Shown one piece after another: positions 31,173 to 42,589 of a stretch of 64,000 nt of DNA. The notes beneath the pieces are model-generated. The model did not search any database, was not told the origin of the DNA, and saw only the letters and a list, made by a program, of their open reading frames with translations. Position numbers and translations under genes: made by a program. Location of the stretch: positions 65,490,816-65,554,815 of the forward strand of contig OX381707.1 of the NCBI GenBank assembly GCA_947462335.1, in the 5' to 3' direction. Source of the stretch: Harmothoe impar. Lineage: Eukaryota; Annelida; Polychaeta; Phyllodocida; Polynoidae. How positions within the stretch are numbered: the first letter of the stretch is position 1; every line of letters starts with the position of its first letter.

Positions 31173-34100
31173 AGGAGAAGTTTTTGTAATGTGAGATTCA
31201 AACAAAAATGTAATGATGTCTGGGAAACCTTAGAAACTGCTGTAGAATGTGCCTGTGTGTTTGCTGCCCTGCTCAGACACGATAATCAGCCTGAACAGAA
31301 TCTTTCTGTAGCCCATGTTCAATTACACTGCACAATTAATTAAATTTGTTCAGTTGTCAGTTTGAACAGTCACGTTGAGAGACTCCATTTCCTTTTGATG
31401 AGCAGTCTCTGCTAAAGCCACTATTGACAGTATCAATTTTTGTCTCTTTATGGACAGATTTTTCTTTGGTCTATAGTACATGAATACTGTTGCCATTTAA
31501 ATCAACATTATAGTGTAATATACATTCTCCCCCTTGACCTTTATCATTCTATTGTTGTTGAACATTGACTCCACATCTGAAAACAACATTTTTGATGTAA
31601 CAATATACAATTAATCAAGTCATAATATACACGCTATCCATGTCCCATACCGAAATGGGTGAATACAGTAACTTATTTATAGCAACAATTAAAATCACAA
31701 ATTAAATCCTAAACAACTATTAGGTTTATCGGTGGTTGTTACTATTCTGCGCTTAATGCTGATGCAAGCACATCTTGAAAGGAAACAAAACAGGAATTAT
31801 CGCCTCGGGTTGCTACACTGTTAATACACTGAGGATACACCCCCTAGGTACCCAATGATAAACAGTTTAATTTGCCAACAGCTGGACTAATGCCATACAT
31901 CTTCCCTCTGAGCCCGCACACAACCTAGGCAGACGCGTAGCACGTGTCCTGTAATGTGTTGATAAAACCCCACCACACCTCTCACGCATAGGGAACGTTT
32001 ACAGATGACGTCACCAGGAGTGTGGGTCTTGGCTTTGATAACAAGATGTGCCAAGGTCTTACAATTCGTATAGGCCGATGTGTACAGATTAGCAACGGTT
32101 TTTTGTGGCTTTTTTTGGTGCGAGGGGGGGGGGGATTAAAAGAGGCTGATGCCAGTAGTGAAAATTCCCTTAGCCTTAGGCATTGGTCCGATATAATGTA
32201 TATGCAATAGATTTCTATTGCTTTATACAAGTATTTTAACATTGATAATTAAAAACTATTGCCTCCATTCAAACGCAATTGTAAAGTGAACGTATTCCCA
32301 GAATGTAATTTCGGTCCAGACCAGTCATTCAGTGGAAATTACTGGTGATAAAATACAGGTTTCACTTTTTATTTCATTTTTCATTTCCATTTTTACAAGT
32401 TCCCTTTCTTTCCGTTGGTTGGTTTTGGGGAAAACATGATCATACCACTTCCAGGCAATCAGTTCAGCAGGGCCCGGGGATGCCTAAAACCCTCACCTCC
32501 TGACCCCAGGCATAAAGAAATATGGCATAAAAAGCGAAGGGGACATGGAAAGGGGCGATGGGAGGAAATAGAAACACGAAGAGTCAACTGGAAGAAAATA
32601 ATTCAATAAGAAATTAATTGCGCTGTTAATGTCCCATACTGAACACTTTCCGTGCTCTTCTTGACAGGCTATAGGTTTGAGGTATTGACCATCCAGGCTG
32701 GATGTGTACACCGGTGAAGACCCCACTGGATCAGGCTACATGAATAACATTACCAACACCTGCAGTACAGTAATCGTGTAGTGTTGACATAGGTATTGCA
32801 CGGCCTGTATATTTCTATGTCAATTCAATAGAGCCATATATGATTAAAGCCTCACTAAACTTAGTCCCTATATATCCATTGTGTGTCCTTGAAATCGGGG
32901 CTTCTTGGTGATATCACCTGCAGCTCACTGGAAGGTTATAATCTTCATAGAGGCGGGAAGGGTCTAGACTCCTGACTGAAAGTTTACACGGAGTGATTAG
33001 TAATATAAGTCTTGATAGTCAAATGGTAGGTAAACGCCTCCAAGTTTGTACAAATGCAGCAACACTCCTGTCCATTGGGCGAAGCGATACACTAGTAAAA
33101 CAAAAAAAACATGTCCTGTTATACTGTAAAGCAACAGTGTATTCTACTATCCATGCAAACTGACACCGTAGTGTATATACTGTTAAACTACAGTCGATTT
33201 TCCCGATCAGCTACATTAACTTCTACCGGTCTAGGCAGCGTATGGCTCATGTCACCCCATGGGCTGTATCCTCACGTGACATCCTATTAATTCCTTCACA
33301 CAACATTGAAGAGAAAATAGGTAGTGTCTATTAGCAGTGTTGAGATTTACATAGTTATCTTTAATTATAGAGTAATCAGGGCTGTTACCTCAAATTACTC
33401 AGTTGCTTAATTATCTGCTGTGTGTGACCCATCGAAGGCAGGCAGCTCACAGTAGGCATTCCCACATGGGCCCTGAAAGGGGAAGCAGTACAAAATAAGA
33501 CATTTCCTCTGGCAGGTAAATGTATGGTATATGCCAAGCGAGGCCCAAATGAAACTTTATATCTGCTCTGCAATTACTTCAATTTATGCTTAGGTATATG
33601 TGTACAGGCAAGGGAAAAGGGTACTCCAAGGAAAAAGCCAACTTTAAAATTTATGTCATACCCTTTCCAATGAGACATTACACTAGAGGATATCCATTCT
33701 AGGTTTTTGAGAAATGGCTTCATGAATATGTGTTGCCATTGCCCCATCGAAAATCCCAATAAGCTCCTAGTCTTATACTTTCCAAGTTATCCCTATTTAA
33801 TTAGCATAATTATGATGATTACAAATTTATGATACATTTTCATTCTTTAGGTCATAAAATTTGATCTAGCAATGATAATTTCATTCTGGTTTGACCGTAG
33901 CAGTCCTCATGAATCATCCTATCAATGGGGATCTCTTTTTTCTTCTATTTGAAATAAAAATCGTGTTTCCATGGCAACACATATCAACAAAGGCACCCAT
34001 TTAGGCTTCAAAAACGTTCTTTTTACATTCCAAATGTGGAAGCTTTTAAACAGAAATGGAACATTTTGTGTTATCCTATTGAATTCTTCAGAAAAAAGTA

Positions 34101-34838
34101 CCCTAAAGCAAATTTTAGCCTGTTTCCTTCATAAAAGGCCATAGTGGCGCCCCCCTAGTGGCTAAAATCGGAACTAATCCCGCGGGGACTATCCTTTCTG
34201 CTTGGCTGCTCACATATCAGTATTTTCTTTCTTGCCTTAAAGCCATATCCACCCTATGTAAGGCCAGAGCACCGGTCCCTGCCCCAATATGACTGTTACT
34301 TGGCCGGTAGCAAAAGGTAGATCTTTAAGTATCAAAGGGTGAGCTTGAGGCTCAAGTTTACTTTTAGGTTTTCATCTGATTAGGGTTCTGTAACACCATA
34401 ACTGCCTGATAGAATATCATATATACAAGTTAACTAGAGTTATAATACCAAATTATACACGTTCCATAACCATGTGGTATACCTAAATGGGTCCCATTTG
34501 GGAAAAATGGCTGGAATCCCTTCCAGGAAACTCATCTTCGATCGCGTTCTGTCGAGACATCACATCTTACGTCATAAACCCATCCCTAGAGTCCCTCCAA
34601 CCGCCTGGCGTAGATAAAACTATTTGCAAGACAACTAGAAATTACAGGCATGACAAAGTAAGTAGCGATGGGTAATCTACATGTCTTAACAACGGGTTAT
34701 CTGTCAAAGATGGGAGAAAATGGTGTCTCTGGGATATTGGCAATACAATGGTACAATAATACAAATCTAGGATGCTGGTGCCACTCAGACATGGGCATAT
34801 TGCCGTACTCGATATTGCATCGGGGGGTTTTGACCTTA

Positions 34839-35107
34839 GGGAGTGGTCATTTTTTAACAACGGGGGGGGGGGGGGGGGGGTTGGTGGATTTGGGGGGGAC
34901 CAAATAAATTTGGACCTCTCTTGAGGGGGGGACCAAAAAAATTACACCCCTTTATAGCGAAAAAGCCTGCGCGTTACTATAGCTCAAAGGGGTCGGCCGC
35001 GTTCATTTTCAACCTGCCTAGGGGGGGGAACCAAAAAAATTTCGCCCCGCTCGTGCGAAAATCCACCGACCCCCCCCCCCCCCTGTTGTAAAAAAATGAC
35101 CACTCCC
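34839..35107. mobile_element. Fold-back MITE with GGGAGTGGTCA ends and TTA duplication
   Basis: GGGAGTGGTCATTTTTTAAC is matched by an inverted right end reading TAAAAAAATGACCACTCCC. TTA flanks both ends (34836-34838 and 35108-35110). The inner arms are poly-G and poly-C tracts around a GGGGGGACCAAA repeat. A 3-bp TTA duplication with GGG ends fits a PIF/Harbinger-type MITE. Length is 269 bp. Confidence 0.75.
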
Positions 35108-35357
35108 TTAGGAGTGGTGAAAAGGTGAGTTACTCCATTGCTTTACTGACCCTGAGCTAGGGCAATTCACATAAGTAAATTGGGTTTCAGGGAACTGTAG
35201 AGACTGTTTTAGGGGTAAGGGATCTGCCATACAGGGTGATCTTGTCACCCCGTAACCAAATAACTCACTGCACAATAAATAGAGGAGAGAGCTATGGACA
35301 GTGGATAGAGTAGTTGGGGCAAAATCGGAATAATAGGAGATTTCGGATTGAAAGTAT

Positions 35358-35372
35358 ATATATATATTGTAT

Positions 35373-35460
<88 letters not shown>
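35358..35460. repeat. (TA)n/(CA)n microsatellite
   Basis: A long TA tract with small interruptions is followed by ACACACACAC. Reading frames that cross it (Tyr-Ile repeats) are artefacts. Confidence 0.95.
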
Positions 35461-35461
<1 letters not shown>

Positions 35462-38400
35462 ATGGAAGAGATACAACCATAGATCATATTCAGCAAACCG
35501 AGAGACATAGCCGATACTGTACTCAAACCCTAAACTAGTTCTAACACACATAGAGATAAGGAGTAGGATGGCAGCCGGCTGAAGAAGGCCTATAGATAGA
35601 GCACTAAACCTATTATGGAAACCACACGGTGGGGAGTAATAGCCTTGGGAAGTGTCTGCTGATGGTGCTGATTAAAATTCAAACAGCCTTCTTCCTAGAC
35701 AATCCCTGCCGTGTTCTATTGCTGTTTACAGACCCCCTTAAGGTTGCTTTTATTCAATTACTTCCCACCAAAGACGCCCATTCAGCACACCTGAATACCC
35801 CTCATTATCGCCCACAGATGTCGCACACGCTGCGCACGCGGCAGCCACCCGTAAAAGGCATGTGCATAAACCGGGATCAATTTCCGCCAATTCCGTCGGC
35901 GATTTGCTCGGCCACTGCTGCGGGGTTAGGGAAGCCCCGGGAGGCCTATGCACTGGTCTAAAACAGAAAAAGGAGGAGGTAAAAAGAAGGTCATAGATGA
36001 AGATGGGCAGGTCACTTAGCTGTGGTCTGTAGCACCCCCTGGTGTAGTTCTGCCCAACGACGCCAGGGGCCTCTATTCAGAAACCTCTTCCGGTGTCTCA
36101 CGGAAAGATCTCCACCTGCTGAAAGGTCTGGTGGTGGGATGTCAGCAGCTTTTCAGTTGAAGCCGGCCTTGTTATTTGGACAGCAAACCTGGGGGTGATA
36201 GCCTGTGAAAGGTACTTCAGCCCTTTCAGTAAGACATCTATGGGAGTGCTTTCACTCCACGTTTGAATGAATCCTAAGGGAGCTATGCCATCACACCCAT
36301 ATTTAAAAGGAGAATATTTGTGATAACATCATACACTTGACAGCTGTTTTCCCATCCATGTATTGCAAACAAGTCACATACCCATTGGACATGTTATTTT
36401 ATCCTGTTTACATTATAACCACACATGTCCATATTGCCTTGATGCTTGTGCGATGCTAACATGAGCTAATCCATTTGAAATACTGCATATCCTGTAACCC
36501 TACCGTAAATCCCATCGTAAATTGCAAAGGTAATAAACTGATAAAATAAAAGCAAATAAATGTGAACTCATGAAGGTTAAGATGATGAAATTTAAATGGC
36601 AATTCCATTACCTTAATAACTATCTTTTTCTGACAATAAATAGGTCATATGTCCGGTTACATAGAGAAGGAGTGTCACAACAACATCACACCTGCCTTGG
36701 TCTTAGGGGATATGGAGTACCGGAATAGATCCGAGATCAGATTGGTTGGGGCCATCCTGGAGGATTGAGGGGTGGCGTAGTAAAGTAGAGCCAGAGGCAT
36801 AACGTCACCCACAGGAGGAGGAATATAGGGCAGGGTTAATACCCAACCGACGTAAGGCAGGGCGTGAGTGAGTGCGTGAGTGAGTGAGGAGGGGGGTTGA
36901 GGGAAGAGGACATTACAATGGTGAATGAGAATTATTAAAGGCTCATTAATCTTTTATGTTATCAGTAGAGGTGTCGGAGTATACATACTTAAAGCATGTA
37001 GAAACTTACCGGTGATGTAATTTCCTGATGATGTGCACAGCGTTGTACGCATATACATTCTTCCACGTGAAGACGGCAATTCAAAAGCACTTGTCAGAAT
37101 GCATTGTACATGCTTTAAAGAGATTATATATCTTTATGCATTTTTAAGATATATTTTTTAACAGTTTAACTTTATTTACCAAACATAGATTCTTGTGTTC
37201 ATATGCATGTGTACTTTGTCACTTCTATAGTCAAGTCTTTGACATTTTTCAATATTAACAAGTGTATATAAAAATCCCATAGCGTCTCTCAGACATATGA
37301 ATACAAGTTGGGTACTATCACAGATCGGCTCCAGACACACATTACCATATAGCCATTTAAACACGGGTTATTAAAGTTTAGGTGATGCCTCTACAGAGTA
37401 GACTTTGCAGACATACACCCATGCATATATGGGTGGCCTGAAAAAAGACCTATGGACAGTTTTTTTTTCTTTTTGTGTGTTTTCTTGTGGTTTTTTCTTT
37501 GGGGGGGGGGGGGGAGGGGTAAGGCTAGATACACCAAACATGTGAGAATTTAAAAATTCACCTCACCATGAAATGTGAGGAACTCGGACACGAATCCTTA
37601 TCTAGCGAAACAAAAATAGTTTTCTTCTGAAAACCCTTGTTCAGCGTTCACCTCCCCAGTTCTAATTATAGAAAAAAAAACTGACACTTCATGTTCATGA
37701 CATGACAGCTGATGTGCCCCCAAGTGCATTTCCGGTCCTTTCATGACTTCCGCACAAGCACCTTATAGACTATGACCTCTGATGGACAGGAACCGGAACA
37801 AAGAAAACACCCTTTCACCCTTCCGGAAACATTAGCAGTCAGAATACCGCCTACCCAGGTGGTGTTGTATGACTTGGGTCCTTTTGAGTGCGGAATCCTG
37901 TCTTAAAGCAATATTTATATGGTTATGGTGCACCAACAAATCACTGGCAAGTAACTCGCATTAGTGCATCATGTACCCCATAGTGTCGTCATGATGCATG
38001 AATGCAGCAATGGTGAATTAGTCGCGAGGACTGCATCCATGCTCATGTTAGATGTTCAGCAAGTAAAGTATATCTTACGGATATGGCCATCAACTCTGTG
38101 GATGTCAGCCATGAATCGGAGGATTATTGATCAATCTGGGCCCGGGAGAAGGAACTTCATAATCTATAGCATTGTCACGTTACACTTCTGCACCACCCCT
38201 GTACTGCTGCCAGAACCTGTATATAGCAGCCCTCCGTGTTGTTGCTTGCAGATGCATGGTAGGTAAAGTTGTATGTGGCTTGCACATGTATTTTATAAAT
38301 GCTGCTTGTAAAGGAAATAGAATTAGATTGACTCTCTAGTCACACACTGCTCTCTTTAATTTGTTTCAGCAGGCACAAAGACATGTACCCTATAGATGCA

Positions 38401-39650
38401 TATTATGTGCATGTAATTATTTATAAACCCATCCCTATCCAGCAAATGTGGGAAATATGTGCTTCTTTGTTTCAATCTGTCATCAGTGTGTCTAGTTTTC
38501 ATGGCTTCTATATGTTCTGTCTTCTTTTCTGTTTCTATACGGGAAAGCAGAGAGAAATCCATTGAAGACGCTTGAAGGAAAGAATTAAAGCCATAGGGGG
38601 CACGAGCTAGGCGTGACCTAGTCCGCAATGCCTAGCACGTTCACACAGAATTCCTGGGTATGGATGTTTACTTTAAGGGCCATTGTGATGTGGCCTTTTA
38701 GATATTCACAAGGCGTATTGAGGGACCACGTGCCTACATGACAGGGACAGAGAGTGAGAGATACAGAGTGAGAGAAAGAAGACGTTTAGAAGACAGGTAT
38801 GATAATAACACATGTCAATCAAAACTAGTCAGATTACAGTCAAACTAATTTGATAGAACAGAAATATGTGCCTTGGATCCAAGTAAATAAAAATAAGAAA
38901 TCCATATCCACCTTAATACCAAACCACCCCTCCCTCATCCCTAGTACCCAGCTCCACACCTTAAACCTGAGACCACTTACTCACTGCAGGTCCTAACCCA
39001 CTTAACCCTAATCCATCGACCCTGAACCCTAGGCCCAGTCGGCAGATCCTAGTTCACATACCTCCTGACCCAATATTTCATATCCCCAGTGTTTTAGATC
39101 CTACTGACAGATATTGCTTTGCCCCAGGGAGGATTCCTCTTTCCATCCACTTTCTGTCTCTGATGAACTCCACCCGTGACCCCAACCCCAGACCCTAGCC
39201 CTACTAGAACCGTTCCTTTTTAACCGTAGAATCAAAGCCCCATCATTGTACTACAGTACAACCTTTCCCAAGACCTACCGTGACATTAAGCTCTGCAATT
39301 TAGTCCCGCCATGTACCCCTAAAATTCAGACCAAAACACACCAAAAGAACTAAAACCATTTTCCATCATCACCAAAACTAATATGCCTGCATATTTAAGC
39401 TTGACAGAATATTTCAATATGTGTTTGAGATTATAGCGATAAGACATTTCATGACAGCCTATTCATTGTGCCAGAAAGGTCCCCCTGTCACCAACTTCAG
39501 ACCCTATAGCATAGAAGAAAAAATACGGAAAATAGTAAACCCAAGTCTTCAAAGGCACTTGTATAGGAGAAGAAATGCTCACAGAACACATACTCTTTGA
39601 GATTAAAGCCTGGCATTTGCACCATGCATTTGCACCATGCTATATCAACT
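35461..39650. other. Non-coding DNA, no supported gene
   Basis: Short frames occur (for example 37964-38266) but none has a recognisable domain, paralogous support or convincing paired splice sites. A poly-G tract starts near 37501 and a GTGAGTGAGT run near 36865. Confidence 0.35.
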
Positions 39651-39659
39651 ATATTTCCG

Positions 39660-41110
39660 GTGATTGATGAAATGTCCTTGATCTTGGTCTGTGATGGTTG
39701 CCTCCTTCTACTAAGGACAGGGACTCCTCCTGCCCTGTAAACACAGCAGCCACTGGAGCTGTGAGCTGCTCTTTGACATTCCCACATCAACACTGCAAGA
39801 GAGCTGCTCAAATACAGCCCAACTACGCCAGCATCACATCAGTGGCCAGGGAGTGAGCAGTGCTGTCAGTGACTCTCTGATGAGTATGAAAATCTCCTCA
39901 GGGACTCCTCCCATTGCCCTGTCCTCTGGACCAAGAGGGGAGCCCCTGGGGGATCAGCGGGTGTTCTCTGAGGGGGGGGGGGGCATTCTCACCTCTGTGA
40001 GATCATGCAGGTGTGCTTGTAGCCAGGACCTGGGAGAGATAACAGAGTTTTGTCAGATTTCAATTCAAACAGGTGGGCAGGTAGGAGGAAAGACAAAGGA
40101 AACAGCTGGGGCAGAGAAGGAGCAATGGTATACAATGGGAGAGGAGAGGTGGAAGGTTAAGGAAACGATGGTGGTGTCGGAAAGAAGTGAATAGATGAAG
40201 ACATTCTGATATCTAGGGAAGACATAATACATGTGTGTATCAATTATTATGTGAATAACCTTTTTTCTAAGGTGGCAGTCATCTGGTTATAGAATAGGTC
40301 AAGTCAAATGTACTGTACAAGCTGGCACACACGTTTTCTGCACTTGTACCTCGGATGATTATAAACCCCTTTATTATACATAACGCTTGATAATACACTA
40401 TAAGAGTGAGTTTTTGTTAATCACAGAGCAAGCCTCAAATTTCAACTATTCTCTACCCTCTGGTGGGAAGGAAGACATTTTATTTAGTGCTGATTACACA
40501 AACGACTGGCTAAGGAACACAGGTATAGAAGGACTGCACACATATAATTTATATAGCACTGTGGGCAGTTTAGTACAACATAGCCACTGAGGAGACAGGA
40601 GGCAGTGACCCCTACTGCTACAGTGGACACCCAGACGGATCCTGACACTATAGAAGGTGTAGTTCTACCAGCCATGTCACTCTGTCACCGCATCCTGTCT
40701 GGACTCCTCTCACAGTGAGGAAAGGGTTCTGATCATGAGGTAACCTGCACTGAGCAATCACAGTGATACAGGGAATTTCCTACAGAAGAGGTGCCATTTT
40801 ATTGTTTGTTTGTCTCCTAGCCATGTGGAATCATACAACGTTGTAAGTTATTATTCAGTGTGTGAGATATAAAAACCACACTGGATCCATCTAGACTTTT
40901 CCTAGTACGGCATGGCAGCAAGTCTAGTACCATACATGTATGGATGTTGGCCCTCTAGACTACTATTTCATTGCACAAGGAAGAGATGCTGACAGAAGAC
41001 TGACATGAGTGGTAGCAGGGGGCTGGTAGCAACTGACAGTGGACTGTCAAGGTTGTGATAAGCAAATGTTATACACTAGACAAGCATGTGGGTGGGAGGA
41101 TAAAACAGGG
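39660..41110 (-). repeat. Duplicated locus, unit E
   Basis: This segment is paralogous to parts of 47300-48300 and 62060-63010. Shared landmarks include CAGCAGCCACTGG-like and TCAGGGAGT or CAGGGAGTGAGC runs, a candidate exon start after TCTCTCCCAG (minus strand, near 40030), a purine-rich stretch, GTGGACACCCAGACG (near 40624) and CATGTCACT. Similarity to 62800-63000 continues through GCCATTTTA..TTTGTTT and TACGGATG or GTATGGATG. The gene, if any, is unknown. Confidence 0.4.
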
Positions 41111-41700
41111 AGCAAACACATGAATTAAAGCAGAGAAGGGTGACCTACAACTGATATGTCATGTCGAGCAGCTCTCCAATATTCCAGGGTGAGGAGCCCA
41201 AACTGATAGCGAGAAATGTGGGTAAAGGCTTGAATATTCAAGGGTGGACAGGCATGCATACAGACGATTCATCAATAAACTTAACTTTAAGATAGATTGT
41301 TTAACATAGAGGACATATTAAACAAACAGCATTTTGTTTCTTTCTTTCTTTCTTTCATACCTTGAAGGCTTTTATCCCACACACTCTTTCCAAACTCTAA
41401 ATATCACCCCTACGCTTGAAAGAAGAACCAAAGTAGATATTAAAGGATGACTATTTTGATGTTGCTAGTGCCTTATGTACTGAGAGGATATTCTGTACAT
41501 TCTAATTCTGATTAATATGCTGACATGTGGTCATAAAATATCTACGCTAATGGCGTACCGATTCTATGAATCATAGCACTGCAGAATATATTATTTACAC
41601 CCCCCCCTCCATGTAGACAACGACATGAGATGTGTTAAGAAGCTCATGTGATACGTAACCATTATGTATGGCCATAGGAAACATTCTGGTTCAGTCTTAA

Positions 41701-42367
41701 GGATACACACTACCCTCCTCTTTCCAGGCAGAAAATACACATTGAATGATCTATAGCATGATGATTTCTTGTCTGAGCATTGATTATATTACACCATTAT
41801 GACCGTATATAATGCCCCTTTCAAATTCCTTGGGTTTTAATGGCCGTTGCTAGGGAAGGAATGTGAATGGAACAAAAACGTTCTATTTTAGGTCATTATT
41901 TTTTGAACAGCCCTATGGGGTAGAATATCATCAGAATTACCATTTATGATGATTTGAAACTAATCTGGACATGATTTAGGAGGGAACCGTCTTTTAGTTA
42001 ATGGATATTCCTATTATTAAGGTCTACAGAGCAGTTTAAAGTAAGAAAATTGGAAAAATATGGTGATTTTTCAATTTTTTAGATTTTTTCCCAACTTTTT
42101 AACTTTAAATAGCTCTGTAGACCTTAATAATAGGATTATCCATTAACAAAAAGACGGTTCCCTGCTAAATTATGTGTAGATTACATTAGAATCCTCAAAA
42201 ATATTAATTTTGATGAAATGACGGTCATTCTAATCCAAGGCATTTGAAAGGGGCATGGTATATGGTCATAATGGTGTATGATAAGTAATGCTCGGACAAA
42301 AACTCATCAAATTATAAGCCATTTGATGTGTATTTTCTGCCTGGAAAGAAGAGGGTAGTGTGTATCC
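41701..42367. mobile_element. Large fold-back element with TTAA duplication
   Basis: The left end GGATACACACTACCCTCCTC is repeated inverted at the right end, and complementarity extends through most of both 330-bp arms (for example TATTATTAAGGTCTACAGAG pairs with CTCTGTAGACCTTAATAATA). TTAA flanks both ends (41697-41700 and 42368-42371). TTAA duplication is typical of piggyBac and Kolobok superfamilies; which applies is not decided. There is no coding capacity. Confidence 0.8.
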
Positions 42368-42589
42368 TTAATAAGATATCATTGAACCATGTCACTTTAA
42401 CAACTGTAGACGGATGGCTTGTGGACTTTTATTCTACCTCTACCTGTCTCACAATAAAGTATCCATACTGCCTAAAATGACAGACCCTGCCCTTGGCGTT
42501 TGCAGTGTAAAAAGGTCCATCCACCCATAACCTTGAGAAAGCATTTAAAGCTGTACATCTCCTCACATGCAGTGGCAACCTTTTCAAAG

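Larger units (their letters stand above)
29913..34838. other. Non-coding DNA with small repeats only
   Basis: Apart from the fold-back at 30302-30426 and a short direct repeat near 31089-31172 (units containing GTGTTGTGATCCACATTCAT), no gene or larger element is supported. Confidence 0.4.

Noticed and set aside
35108..35551. Tyr-Ile repeat reading frames
   Set aside because: Produced by the (TA)n microsatellite.
37964..38266. 100-codon plus-strand reading frame
   Set aside because: No domain, no paralogue, and ordinary composition for chance open sequence.
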